A stretch of 64,000 bases of DNA from Hymenobacter sublimis (GTDB lineage: Bacteria; Bacteroidota; Bacteroidia; Cytophagales; Hymenobacteraceae): positions 2,735,297 through 2,799,296 of the forward strand of contig NZ_CP095848.1 of the NCBI RefSeq assembly GCF_023101345.1, in the 5' to 3' direction. Every line of letters starts with the position of its first letter. Positions within the stretch are counted from its first letter, which is position 1. This document shows, one piece after another, positions 8,522 to 17,018 of this stretch. The translations under genes were made by a program, and so were the position numbers. The notes beneath the pieces were generated by a model. It saw nothing but the letters and a program-made list of their open reading frames with translations, had not been told where the DNA came from and did no database searches.

Positions 8522-8572
8522 GAGTACAATAAAAAAGCCCAGGTTTTTAACCTGGGCTTTTTTATTGTACTC
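8522..8572. terminator. Bidirectional terminator between iscA and lipoprotein gene
   Basis: A perfect 22-bp stem (8522-8543 with 8551-8572) around a 7-base loop. It has an AGCCCAGG/CCTGGGCT core and A/T runs on both flanks, so it works on both strands. It serves iscA (plus) and the convergent lipoprotein gene (minus). Confidence 0.9.
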
Positions 8573-8624
8573 CTACCCTATATGGTAAGAGTTATTTATT
8601 CACACGTATTCAGCAACGAAGAAA

Positions 8625-8894
8625 CTATTGCTTTTCAGGCACTTCTTCTACTAGCTTATCGGCCTCCTTGTTCTGAACTACGGCCGTGTCACCGGCTTCG
8701 GGTGCCATGTCAGCTTGCACATTATCGGCAGCATTGCTAGTAGCATCGGCGGCCTGATCGGTAGCATTGCTAACATCAGAAGCGGCGCTATCAGCGGTAG
8801 CTTCCGCGTTTTTCTGGGTCTGTTCGGAGCAAGAAGATGCAGCGAAGGTGAGGAAGGCTGCTACGGCTAGAAATGATTTCAGGGAAGTTTTCAT
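8625..8894 (-). CDS. Small Ala/Asp-rich lipoprotein
   Basis: An 89-residue product with a lipoprotein signal: a basic N terminus, a hydrophobic run and the lipobox FAASSC, with lipidation at about Cys22. The mature part is low-complexity, built from A, D, S, N and T with repeated SNATDQAADATSNAADN-like units, and ends acidic. It is probably flexible and anchored to a membrane. I cannot assign a function. It lies alone between two terminators. Confidence 0.7.
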   Translation of the reverse strand: MKTSLKSFLAVAAFLTFAASSCSEQTQKNAEATADSAASDVSNATDQAADATSNAADNVQADMAPEAGDTAVVQNKEADKLVEEVPEKQ

Positions 8895-8999
8895 GGGAGG
8901 TGGAGTTTTGGTAATGGGAGATTATTCGGATTTATACTGGTTCTAAAGAAAAACGATTGGAATCAGTATGATATAATTTAAGCCAGTAGCATACCAACA

Positions 9000-9036
9000 T
9001 AAAAAAGCGCCACCCTTTTTGAGGATGACGCTTTTC
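9000..9036 (-). terminator. Terminator of the T9SS surface protein gene
   Basis: In the minus-strand RNA, AAAAGCGUCAUCCU pairs with AGGGUGGCGCUUUU through a few G-U pairs and is followed by a U-run. It lies about 20 bp past the stop at 9057. Confidence 0.8.
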
Positions 9037-9056
9037 TATTATGCCGTAAGCTGACT

Positions 9057-12000
9057 TTACTTTTTCACGATACGACGCGTCACTTTTGCGTCGCCTTCGC
9101 CTACTGTTACCAAGTAGGTACCGGTTTTCAAGTCACCCATATTCAGCTTGCCGGTAGCATCTAGCTTCTGGCTCCGAATCGTGCGGCCGCTGGCATCAGT
9201 GATGCTTACCATTACACCTTCCGTAGCGCCACCCAATTCGATGGTCAACTGATCTTCCACTGGGTTCGGATACATCGTGACGTCGCCGGAACGGAGGAAG
9301 TTGATTACTACTGGTGAGCTGAAGCTGGTAGTACCGTTAAAATCCGTCTGCTTGAGGCGGTAGTACGAAGTACCACTCAGGGGCTGCTCATCAGCGGCAG
9401 TATAGGTAGTACGGGCGGTTGTAGTACCCTTACCCTCCCGCGACAGGATAGACTCAAACGTCTTACCATCACGGCTACGCTCTACTTCAAATCCTTTGTT
9501 GTTCAGTTCCGAAGCCGTAACCCAAGTCAGAGCTACTTTGCTACCTCGAACCTTGGCGTCAAACGACACCAGCGTAACGGGCAGCGGCGAAGGAGCAATG
9601 ATACCAGGAATGGTATTCGGCACCGGCGGCGACAGGTAGTTTTCAGCGCCCTGAATCTGTACAGCTGGGTTCGGGTTGATATTGTTGAACTCGAACGTGT
9701 AGAAGTAATAGGTAGTACCTACGTCCAGCCCTTCTACTACTACTGATTGGTTAGCACCAGCATACACTACATAGAAGCCAGGAGCAACTTGGTCACCAGC
9801 ACCGTAAATCTGGTTACCAGTCTGGTAACCAGTACCGTCAGCTGGCCGCGTATCTGCCGGGAATTGCGACTGAGTGCTTGCTACAATCAGACGGCCTTCT
9901 CCATATCCTTGAGCAATATAGTCAGCAGGCAAGTTGAAGGTTACAGTCGCCGTAGTGTTGCCACGTACCACTGAAGGAACATTACGCATAGTGGGCTCAA
10001 CGTCAATCGAGCGACCCGAGAGCAGTGCGTTACGGTCGAAAGACTGAGTTGCCTTATTCTCAAAGTCATTGCTCTGGAATTGGAGCGTTGACTGGCCACT
10101 GCCTAAGTACGTTGGCTTGTACCGCACGTAGATGGGCTGGTTAATGCTGTACGTCGACGAGTTAGGAGTCAGCGTCAAGGAGTTCGTAAAGGTTACGTTA
10201 TCCAGCGAAAGCTCGAACTGCTCGACGTTGTTTGGATTCAACGGGTTGCTACTTAGCGCCTTGCTAATAATTACTGGCTGCAGTACACGCTGGGCATTGA
10301 TAACCAGTGCCTGAGAAGGCGAAGTAGTGTTGATTACAATGTTCCGTACTTCCTGGAACGCATTGTTCAATGCCACTGAAGGGCGGCTGGTGCCTTCTAC
10401 CGAAACACCCTGGGTAATGGCTGGCTCACTGGAATTCAGAATAACCGAGGTAGTAGCCAAGGCGCCTGGGGGCAGGAAACGAACGTAAACTGTAGTTTCA
10501 GGAACGTCGTTACCAACCCGGGCAACCGTAATAGAGTTACCCGTAGTAGTAATACCAGCAAACGTAGGATCCAAGGATACTTGGAAGTAAGTCGGCGCAG
10601 CTACCCGAATGTCTTGCAACAAGTTGGTACCCGACACGCGGTAGGATTGCACAGCAGAAGCAACACCTGGAACTGTTGAGAATTGCTGAAGAGTGCCGGA
10701 AGTGTTAATAGAGGAGTTGTTACCTGTTGCGTTGTTTGCCGTGATAGATACAACCTGCGAGGTAGCTCCAGTGCTAGAGGCAGTAATGTTACCAGTGAAC
10801 GGACCAGTAGCAATAGTCTGCACCAATCTCACTTCAATAGTACGGGGCGAAACAGTGTTGTTGCTCGGAGCAATGCTAAGGCTACCCTTGGCGAAGTCGC
10901 CGCCAGAGGTTGCATCACGGAATTCGATGTTAGGGTTAGAAGCTGTGAGCACCAAAGGAGCCGTCAGGTTACCAGCATTCACAGTGAATGAAAGCGTCTG
11001 GGCTGATCCACTGCTGGTAACGGTACCAAAGTCCAGTGAGGAAGGATCCACTACGATGAACGGACCGGTAGGAGCAGCCGTGGCAGTTCCCGTTACTGTT
11101 ACAGAGGCGCTAGCACCACCATTACCAGCGGTAGCTACTGTGATGGCAGCACTGTAAGTGCCAGCTGCGGTAGGAGCGAACTGAGCCTGCAGAGTAGTGT
11201 TGACCGAGTTGTTAACAGGAGTCAGTGTAACGGTTTGGGCGAAGCTACCCGAAGTTCCCTGACGAATCAAGAAGCCGCTGGGAGCAGTCACCGTAACAAC
11301 GTCCGTCAGATTAGAACCCGTAACAGTGAAGTTTTGCGAAGCAGAAACTTGTCCGGCTTGGGTGCTGGGGAAAGAAAGCTGGGTAGGATTTACCGCCAAG
11401 GTAGCGGGAGGCAATACACCCACACCCGATACACTTACATTACGAGTAGTAGCACCAGCACTGGCAAAGGTTACTACATCAACGTAGTTCTGAGCAGCGG
11501 TTGGGGTGAAAACTACAAACACCGTTGTATTAACAGCACCACCAGTTTGGGGCAAGGTCAACGTTTGCGAATAAGTACCATTGGCAGTAGTGCTCACTTG
11601 GAAACCAGCAGGAGCAGTAACTGTGATACCATCCGTTAGTGAAGTAGCCGTAACATTTACGCTCATCGGCGACGAGGTAGTGTTGGTTACTTGGTTACCA
11701 AAGCCAAGGGCAGTAGGATCGACCGAAATAGTAGGTGCACCAGGCGTACCTGTACCACGAACATCTATAAAGGCAGAAATTGTGCTACGATTGGCAGGGC
11801 CAGTAGCTTGAATAAACTCATCAGTAGTAGTTCCCAACCTTTGGGGTCTGAAACGAACAAAGATAGTACCACCACTAGATGGTAGAACTAATGAACTTGT
11901 GAAGTTGACGTTGTCAACACTACCCTCGAAGGAGGTTGCATTAGCAAAGCTCACTGTTATGTTGCCCGATAAACCGGTGCCAGTGAAGGTATACTGTTTT

Positions 12001-12185
12001 GCAGGGGTTGAAACTGCCCCAATTGCAACTGAGCCGTAATCATCTGGATTAGTTTCAGTTGTAGCGGGGCTAACTGTAAGCGACTGCGCTTGCGCCATAA
12101 ACGGCAGGGCCAGCAGCATTACCAGAAGGACCCATAAGCGGCTCAAATGGCCTCGCTTGTGGTTACTCAAGTACTTGTTTTTCAT
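9057..12185 (-). CDS. Large T9SS-secreted surface protein with repeated Ig-like domains
   Basis: The 1042-residue protein begins with a signal peptide ending FMAQAQ at about residue 33. It then carries six or so repeats of roughly 100 residues, each built like LxVxPxxLxFGxxxxxxxS...ITVTAPxGFQVS...V.FTPTAAGxY. These resemble the ASPM/HYDIN-type Ig-like folds common in Bacteroidota surface proteins. A final FN3-like domain starts LPVTLVSFDAKVRGSKV. The last 80 residues (MYPNPVEDQLTIEL ... GTYLVTVGEG ... RRIVKK) form the type A C-terminal sorting domain for type IX secretion. It is likely an adhesin or surface-layer component. Base composition is more AT-rich than the neighbours, as is common for such genes. 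Confidence 0.88.
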   Translation of the reverse strand: MKNKYLSNHKRGHLSRLWVLLVMLLALPFMAQAQSLTVSPATTETNPDDYGSVAIGAVSTPAKQYTFTGTGLSGNITVSFANATSFEGSVDNVNFTSSLVLPSSGGTIFVRFRPQRLGTTTDEFIQATGPANRSTISAFIDVRGTGTPGAPTISVDPTALGFGNQVTNTTSSPMSVNVTATSLTDGITVTAPAGFQVSTTANGTYSQTLTLPQTGGAVNTTVFVVFTPTAAQNYVDVVTFASAGATTRNVSVSGVGVLPPATLAVNPTQLSFPSTQAGQVSASQNFTVTGSNLTDVVTVTAPSGFLIRQGTSGSFAQTVTLTPVNNSVNTTLQAQFAPTAAGTYSAAITVATAGNGGASASVTVTGTATAAPTGPFIVVDPSSLDFGTVTSSGSAQTLSFTVNAGNLTAPLVLTASNPNIEFRDATSGGDFAKGSLSIAPSNNTVSPRTIEVRLVQTIATGPFTGNITASSTGATSQVVSITANNATGNNSSINTSGTLQQFSTVPGVASAVQSYRVSGTNLLQDIRVAAPTYFQVSLDPTFAGITTTGNSITVARVGNDVPETTVYVRFLPPGALATTSVILNSSEPAITQGVSVEGTSRPSVALNNAFQEVRNIVINTTSPSQALVINAQRVLQPVIISKALSSNPLNPNNVEQFELSLDNVTFTNSLTLTPNSSTYSINQPIYVRYKPTYLGSGQSTLQFQSNDFENKATQSFDRNALLSGRSIDVEPTMRNVPSVVRGNTTATVTFNLPADYIAQGYGEGRLIVASTQSQFPADTRPADGTGYQTGNQIYGAGDQVAPGFYVVYAGANQSVVVEGLDVGTTYYFYTFEFNNINPNPAVQIQGAENYLSPPVPNTIPGIIAPSPLPVTLVSFDAKVRGSKVALTWVTASELNNKGFEVERSRDGKTFESILSREGKGTTTARTTYTAADEQPLSGTSYYRLKQTDFNGTTSFSSPVVINFLRSGDVTMYPNPVEDQLTIELGGATEGVMVSITDASGRTIRSQKLDATGKLNMGDLKTGTYLVTVGEGDAKVTRRIVKK

Positions 12186-12752
12186 GAGTTATAGAAAGGG
12201 AAGGTTTGCAAAAGAAAACTAGGAGTAAGAAATAGATACGGTGTCTGACAGCTGACTTGCTACCCGGCTGTCGATCCACGCACACATACGGGGATATTAT
12301 ACCAAAGACTAGTACTTTTCAATGGTTATATAATACATTTTACATTTTCTCATATACTGCTTTAGGCGGCTGAGTATCACAATTCATGCCAATCAACTCT
12401 CAACGAAGTCCTACTTTATATTATTAAGTATAGAATATGATTTTTCATTTAGAGAGGAAAGCAGAATTACACTCCAGCTTTGTTTCTATTCTGTGCTAAA
12501 TGCAAAGATGCATGTTTCTGTGCGTAATCCTGCATACTATTTATGACCTTCGCGCAAAGGTAAACGATAGGCGGCTAATAAAATACGCTAGCTAAATATC
12601 TATTATATAGATAATTGCATACTAGTATATTATCGTAGCACCGGGCTTCACCACTAATACCCAAGTGAAACACTTCCTACACAGCCCACGAGTTATTGCT
12701 ACTACCATTAAGCAAATGCCGCGGAACAAACGCTCATCAACTGTTAGGGCAT
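12186..12752. other. AT-rich intergenic region upstream of the T9SS surface gene
   Basis: About 570 bp with no credible gene on either strand, and clearly more AT-rich than its surroundings. The only landmark is a minus-strand TACCTTTG box at 12555-12562, which would give a leader of roughly 370 nt for the surface protein gene. A matching -33 TTG was not found. A long regulated leader is possible but unproven. Confidence 0.5.
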
Positions 12753-12786
12753 AAAAAAACGGAGCAAAGCTGTGTGCTTTGCTCCG
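12753..12786 (-). terminator. Terminator of propeller lipoprotein gene
   Basis: CGGAGCAAAGC (12760-12770) pairs perfectly with GCTTTGCTCCG (12776-12786). In the minus-strand transcript it is followed by a run of seven U. It lies about 30 bp past the stop at 12815. Confidence 0.9.
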
Positions 12787-12814
12787 TTGCGTCCTCATCT
12801 TAACTTACTGTCTT

Positions 12815-14344
12815 CTATTTCCAATCAGGCAGGGTGGCATTTTGGAATAACCGGGTGCGGTTGCGGCCGTCCAGGTCTACGTTGTAAACATCGGGCGTAG
12901 AGCGGTTTACATTGTTAACCTGCGCGAAGATGATCTTTGAGCCATCTGGAGCGTAGCGGGGCACTATGTCGTTGAAGCCGTTCGCCTTGCTCGTGGAAGA
13001 CGTTCCGCCGGGGCCTGCTGACACGTCCACTACTCCGGTGCCATCAAGATTTTGCGTGAAGATGTGCGCGTTTAGCTGCCGGCCCGTCGCATCTTCGTAG
13101 CCATCCAAGTCCCGGGTATAGAGCACCCGCCGCCCATCTACGCTGAATGAAGGCGAGTCGAGGCGGCCCGGCAAGTTGCTGACGAGTAGCGTACGGTTCG
13201 AGCCATCGGCGTTGAACAGGTAGAGTTCCGCGTCGTATACACTGACGCCTACCGTTTGCACGACGATACGGTTTCCCTGGGCCGTCCAGTCACATTCGCG
13301 GAAATGGCGGTCTTGGGGCGCCGTGGCCAGCAGCGTCAGACCGGTACCGTCGCGGTTGATCCGGTAGAGCTTGTTGTAACTACTATATAATAGCTGCGCC
13401 CCGTCCGGCGACCAGCGGTACCCGATTCCTTGGTTAAAGTAGCCATCCACAGGTATCAGGGTTACCTGGCGCGCATCGGAGCCGTCCCGGTTCATTGTGT
13501 AAATCTGGAATTGCCCGGTTGCGTTGGAGGTGTAGGCTACCCGGTCGCGGTTAGGACTTAGCTGCGGGGCGGTTTCAACGAAGGGCGAACTGGTGAGGCG
13601 AAGCAAATTGGCGCCGGTTTCATCGGAGGAATACACATCGGTATTCCCATTTTCCTCCCGGGCAAACAAAAAGCGGTTGTCTGGCTGGGCCCTAGTTTGG
13701 AAGCTCCAGATGTCGCCCTTCACCGTTTCGCCGGCTTTGTCGCGCACGGTTACCTGCCAGAAGTAGGTAGTATTGTACTTCAGGTTGCTGGCCACTACGG
13801 TCGTGTCGCGGGAGTTACTCAGCAGTTGCCGACGGTCCGTGGAGCCGCTTTCGTAAAGGATAACGTCGTTGCGAAGAGTATCTGTTTTCCCATCGGGGTC
13901 AGTAGAGCGCCAGCGGAGCGTTACCGACGTGGGCTGGTTGGTGGCCCGGTCGGTGGGCGTTGGGGTAGTGGGAACGTTGGGGCGCTTGTTCGACCCGGCC
14001 GCCCGCTCCAGGATAACCTTTACCTCGGTTGGAGTATTCTGGTTTACCTGCACATTTACCGTTTCCTGCTTGTAGTCCGTTTTGCGGATACTTAGGGCGT
14101 ATTTACCCAAGGGCACGCCTGCTATGGCGAATTTTCCCTGAGCATCAGTGGTGTAGGAAGAGGTAGCGGGGTTGGTGGTAATAGCGGCGTTAGCAACGGG
14201 TTGATTGTTTACAGCATCCAGCACCACTCCTTCTAACGTACCATTTTGCCCAGGCTCAACGGTAGTATCTTCACAAGCAAACAAACCTTGGCTAAGCAAC
14301 AGAACCAGCAGCAGCCGGGTTGCTAGGCGTAAAAACGAAAACAT
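12815..14344 (-). CDS. Lipoprotein with CarboxypepD-reg, FN3 and TolB-like beta-propeller domains
   Basis: The start MFSFLRLATRLLL at 14344 gives a clean lipoprotein signal with lipobox LFAC. The longer in-frame ATG at 14380 adds 12 polar residues before it. Mature domains in order: a carboxypeptidase-regulatory-like fold (EGVVLDAVNNQPVANAAITT ... GKYALSIRK) at about residues 35-115, an FN3-like domain (TSVTLRWRSTDPDG ... YFWQVTVRD) at 130-215, and a PD40/TolB-type propeller with blades such as APQLSPNRDRVAYTS and YRWSPDGAQLLYSS. It is probably an outer-membrane surface or periplasmic protein. It lies directly downstream of csgH and shares a 22-bp upstream motif with it, hinting at a link to the curli locus. 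Function unknown. Confidence 0.8.
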   Translation of the reverse strand: MFSFLRLATRLLLVLLLSQGLFACEDTTVEPGQNGTLEGVVLDAVNNQPVANAAITTNPATSSYTTDAQGKFAIAGVPLGKYALSIRKTDYKQETVNVQVNQNTPTEVKVILERAAGSNKRPNVPTTPTPTDRATNQPTSVTLRWRSTDPDGKTDTLRNDVILYESGSTDRRQLLSNSRDTTVVASNLKYNTTYFWQVTVRDKAGETVKGDIWSFQTRAQPDNRFLFAREENGNTDVYSSDETGANLLRLTSSPFVETAPQLSPNRDRVAYTSNATGQFQIYTMNRDGSDARQVTLIPVDGYFNQGIGYRWSPDGAQLLYSSYNKLYRINRDGTGLTLLATAPQDRHFRECDWTAQGNRIVVQTVGVSVYDAELYLFNADGSNRTLLVSNLPGRLDSPSFSVDGRRVLYTRDLDGYEDATGRQLNAHIFTQNLDGTGVVDVSAGPGGTSSTSKANGFNDIVPRYAPDGSKIIFAQVNNVNRSTPDVYNVDLDGRNRTRLFQNATLPDWK

Positions 14345-14376
14345 AGAGTGGCTATGGGTGGAAGGCGGAACAGGGC

Positions 14377-14398
14377 GCAACGCTAGCGGAGAGGGTAC
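14377..14398 (-). promoter_or_regulatory. CGCTAGCG-centred motif upstream of propeller lipoprotein
   Basis: A 22-bp sequence containing the perfect palindrome CGCTAGCG and GAGGGTAC. It matches 14810-14831 at 21 of 22 positions. It lies 32 bp before the ATG at 14344, in the gap after csgH. It is a candidate shared operator or processing site. Confidence 0.45.
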
Positions 14399-14424
14399 CA
14401 GAGTTAGCAGGAACAGATATAGTG

Positions 14425-14802
14425 TTATTGTAGCAGCGAGTCGTGGGCTACTACATGGTTCTGGCTATCAAAGAGGCGCAGATGAATCTGGTAATGATCA
14501 GAAGGGGCGATGTTGATGGAAGTCTGGGATAGAGCAGCTTTTTGGTTGGGGGCCAGCGTTACGTTACCAGATTGCGCATTGCGCGAGGTACCGGCTTTGC
14601 CCTGGCGGCTGGTCAGGAGCTCATAGCGCAGGCGCATGGGGTGAGCCGTGTTGTTCTGCCCCTCCCCTATCAGGGTCAGCATGTTGCCTTCCTGGTGGGT
14701 GGCTAGGCGGGCCTGACAGGGCGCAGGTTCCGGTTGAGCAGGTAGCGTTTGTTGCATAGACATGGGTAAGGGTAAAGCGGCAATAAGCAGGTATCTCTTC
14801 AT
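14425..14802 (-). CDS. csgH: CsgH-like curli chaperone
   Basis: A small exported protein of 125 residues with a hydrophobic N terminus and a beta-rich mature domain. Its pattern is CQARLATHQEGNMLTLIGEG, then YELLTSRQGKAGTSRNAQSG, then Gln- and Ser-rich strands ending in RLFDSQNHVVAHDSLL. This resembles CsgH, the periplasmic inhibitor of premature curlin aggregation that replaces CsgC in many non-enterobacterial curli systems. It lies 107 bp after csgB on the same strand. The assignment rests on pattern similarity and context, since the family is short and divergent. Confidence 0.72.
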   Translation of the reverse strand: MKRYLLIAALPLPMSMQQTLPAQPEPAPCQARLATHQEGNMLTLIGEGQNNTAHPMRLRYELLTSRQGKAGTSRNAQSGNVTLAPNQKAALSQTSINIAPSDHYQIHLRLFDSQNHVVAHDSLLQ

Positions 14803-14809
14803 GGCATTA

Positions 14810-14831
14810 GCAACGCTAGCGGTGAGGGTAC
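14810..14831 (-). promoter_or_regulatory. CGCTAGCG-centred motif upstream of csgH
   Basis: The second copy of the 22-bp motif (see 14377-14398), ending only 7 bp before the csgH start codon. In minus-strand sense both copies read GTACCCTC(A/T)CCGCTAGC and then GTTGC. Confidence 0.45.
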
Positions 14832-14861
14832 ACGTTGGAAAAAGCTACTACCACTCGGCAG

Positions 14862-14899
14862 CACCAGGCCGGATTTATACCAGCCATTCCGGCCTGGTG
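14862..14899 (-). other. Strong hairpin between csgB and csgH
   Basis: CACCAGGCCGGA (14862-14873) pairs with TCCGGCCTGGTG (14888-14899) across a 14-base loop, 11 bp past the csgB stop. No immediate T-run follows on the minus strand. It may stabilise csgB mRNA or partly terminate transcription. Confidence 0.6.
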
Positions 14900-14909
14900 G
14901 TGCTTAGAG

Positions 14910-15506
14910 CTAGGGCAGACGGGAAACCCGGCCCTGTTCAATCATAATCTGGATTCCGTTCCCCTTCATGGTCACGTTGTAGCCAGGGGTAGTACCGCTG
15001 GTTTCGCGCTGCACCAAGTTGTTGTTATTGCCTAGCTGTTCAACGGTGTAGCGCTGGCTGTCCCGGATAAGCTGCTGCTCCACTTGGTTGCGGTTCCCGT
15101 TCTGCAGAACAGTGGACTCGGTGTTGTAACCAGTAATATCACTGACGGCCACGTTGCTGTTGCCGATCTGGGTGATGGTAGTTCGGTTATTCACTCCGTT
15201 TTGCAGCGCGGCGGCGGCATTGTTGTTGCCGTTCTGCAGCACGGCCGCCATGTTGCCCTGCCCTGCGCTAAGCAGCGTCTGGCTGATGGTGCTCACGTTG
15301 GCATTGCCCTGCTGAACCAGGGTAGCCTGGTTGACACCAGCTGCGCTGGCGGCCACTTCGCTGGGGGTCAGTTGGCTAGTGCCAAAGGCCTGAATGAGTT
15401 GCTGCCCAGTGCTTACGCCGTCCGGGTCACGGTTGCCCTGTGCCCGCGCGGCCCCAATACTTAGCAGCAGGGCCAGCGGTACATACTTCACAGTAGTAGG
15501 TTTCAT
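14910..15506 (-). CDS. csgB: Curlin-repeat minor subunit / nucleator (CsgB-like)
   Basis: A 198-residue exported amyloid protein. The signal peptide (MKPTTVKYVPLALLLSIGAARAQ) is followed by a non-repeat region to about residue 60. About six curlin repeats of the form xxQxGNxNxxxxxQ come next (e.g. LVQQGNANVSTISQ, AVLQNGNNNAAAALQ, TITQIGNSNVAVSD, TVEQLGNNNNLVQ), with a C-terminal EQGRVSRLP tail. Being short and beside csgA, it is the likely fibre nucleator. A much longer open frame upstream (to 15725) is unlikely: it is AT-rich intergenic sequence, and the ATG at 15506 gives an ideal signal peptide. Confidence 0.82.
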   Translation of the reverse strand: MKPTTVKYVPLALLLSIGAARAQGNRDPDGVSTGQQLIQAFGTSQLTPSEVAASAAGVNQATLVQQGNANVSTISQTLLSAGQGNMAAVLQNGNNNAAAALQNGVNNRTTITQIGNSNVAVSDITGYNTESTVLQNGNRNQVEQQLIRDSQRYTVEQLGNNNNLVQRETSGTTPGYNVTMKGNGIQIMIEQGRVSRLP

Positions 15507-15775
15507 ATGCAAAAAGGAAAAACCAATGAAAGGAAAGTAACTACTCTGATTTATAGAAATATAGAGGCAAAAGCCACGGTGAGGCGTTATAAAAATAGGT
15601 TTATTTTTTAATAAAAAAATACAAATGGTAAAATTCTTTTTAACGACCAAAAGCACCCTGCCACTGGAGGGTAGGCATGGTGCTTTCGGTAGGAAGAAAA
15701 CTGGAACATGGAGCCGGCAAAGCACGAAGCAAGAGAAGCCAACTCAACTGCTACAAGGGGTAGGCTTAAACGTGT

Positions 15776-15820
15776 AGGTAGCACCCCCAGACCAACCGGT
15801 GGTTCCAAGAGGTGCTACCT
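15776..15820 (-). other. Hairpin downstream of csgA
   Basis: AGGTAGCACC (15776-15785) pairs with GGTGCTACCT (15811-15820), enclosing a smaller AACC/GGTT palindrome. It begins 38 bp past the csgA stop in the 352-bp csgA-csgB gap, which otherwise contains only AT-rich sequence. It may act as a 3' stabiliser or terminator that sets the csgA:csgB ratio. Confidence 0.5.
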
Positions 15821-15858
15821 GACTTCTACCGGTTAGGCAGGACGTTTAAGCGCAGAAA

Positions 15859-16812
15859 CTACGGGTGGTTCTGCTTTACAACGCTTACGTTGTTGTTGCC
15901 CACTTGCAGTACGTCGCTGCTATTGCCATTCGAGCCCTGGTAGGTGCTGGCCTGGTTGGCGGCACCCAGCTGACGCTGACGAGCGAAGTGGCTGTCACCA
16001 TCCTGGTCGATGTAAGCGCTATTGCCAGCCTGGAAGTCAACCAGCGACGCCTGCTCCTGCACAGCAACGCTGTTGTTGCCAGTCTGCTCAATCCGGGCGT
16101 TCTGGTTGTCGTACACCTGGGTTTGCGAGGCCGAGTTGCCGTTACCAATCTGCTCCACGAAAGCGCGGCCATTGAAGCTGTGCACAATTACGCCCTGGGT
16201 TTGGGCAGAGCGGTTACCAACCCCGTCCTGGATGGCAGTAGCTTCGTTGAACAAACCACGCTGGTCCTGGTCGGCGTTGTTGCCGCTACCCAACTGCGAG
16301 ATGCTAGCTTTGTTGTCCTGGGCGCTATAATCAATAGAAGCGCGCTGACGCTGACGGGCTACGTTACCTTCGCTGCCGCTCTGGAATACAGTGGCTTCGT
16401 TCGTAGTACCCGTCTGCTCCTGGGTAGAGGTGTTGGCACCGCTGAGCTGCTGAGCGGAAGCTCTGTTGCTGTTACCGGTCTGGGTTTGCGTAGAGAGGTT
16501 GCCATTGTCTAGCGGCATGCCGTCACCTTGCCGAACGCTGGCCGTGTTCGAGGAACCTACCTGGGTCTGGAAGGCACGCTGGGAATCACCGCGCTGATTG
16601 GAAGTTGCAGAGTTGCTGGAGCCCCCGGACTGTGACTGGGTGAGGGCGTTGCTATTACCCAACTGCGTGCCAACGGCCGAGCTGGAGCTACCGCTCTGCG
16701 TTACTGTAACACTGTTTGCATTACCTGTAGATGTGGATGACTGAGTATTGCCCTGGGCGAAAGCACCTCCGGCTACTAGAAGGGATGCAGCGAGGAACGA
16801 GATTTTTTTCAT
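15859..16812 (-). CDS. csgA: Major curlin-like amyloid subunit (CsgA-like)
   Basis: A 317-residue secreted fibre subunit. The start MKKISFLAASLLVAGGAFAQ at 16812 gives a textbook signal peptide; the in-frame ATG at 16842 adds ten unlikely residues. The mature protein is almost entirely curlin-type repeats with Q-x-G-x-x-N spacing (TQLGNSNALTQSQ, ISQLGSGNNADQDQ, VEQIGNGNSASQTQ, IEQTGNNSVAVQEQ, LQVGNNNVSVVKQ), about a dozen against five in E. coli CsgA. Some repeats carry short insertions (ASIDYSAQ, VIVHSFNGRAF, ASLVDFQAG). It has its own strong promoter, so it is likely made in large excess over CsgEFG. Confidence 0.87.
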   Translation of the reverse strand: MKKISFLAASLLVAGGAFAQGNTQSSTSTGNANSVTVTQSGSSSSAVGTQLGNSNALTQSQSGGSSNSATSNQRGDSQRAFQTQVGSSNTASVRQGDGMPLDNGNLSTQTQTGNSNRASAQQLSGANTSTQEQTGTTNEATVFQSGSEGNVARQRQRASIDYSAQDNKASISQLGSGNNADQDQRGLFNEATAIQDGVGNRSAQTQGVIVHSFNGRAFVEQIGNGNSASQTQVYDNQNARIEQTGNNSVAVQEQASLVDFQAGNSAYIDQDGDSHFARQRQLGAANQASTYQGSNGNSSDVLQVGNNNVSVVKQNHP

Positions 16813-16891
16813 GGTGGGGAAGATTTGGGGAATGGGAGGCAACTTTTATTGAACTAAATCACTATTTCTTATTCCCTCCGGAGGAATGATA

Positions 16892-16921
16892 CAAACATAT
16901 ATTATAAAAGTTAAAAGTCAA
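16892..16921 (-). promoter_or_regulatory. csgA promoter
   Basis: On the minus strand TTG (16919-16921), a 19-bp spacer and TATGTTTG (16892-16899) match the Bacteroidota consensus TTG-N19-TAnnTTTG exactly. The leader would be about 75 nt and contains a TCCGGA palindrome. The surrounding 200 bp are strongly AT-rich. Confidence 0.8.
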
Positions 16922-17018
16922 GACGTCATCAATAAATATTGTTATAATTTTTACCAACATAATTATATAATAACTTTATGAATATATGAAATCCCTTATA
17001 AGCGACGCACAGAGGAGC

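Noticed and set aside
9057..12185. Possible tandem DNA repeat or CRISPR in the surface protein gene
   Set aside because: The periodicity is at protein level (about 100-residue Ig-like domains) with diverged DNA; no identical short repeats with spacers.
15865..16512. 215-residue open frame antisense to csgA
   Set aside because: It is the mirror frame of the repetitive curlin gene; the repeat structure and GC bias keep it open. It has no promoter and no sensible composition.
15859..16812. Curlin repeats as a CRISPR-like array
   Set aside because: The periodic words are codons of Q-x-G-x-x-N amyloid repeats in an intact reading frame with a signal peptide.
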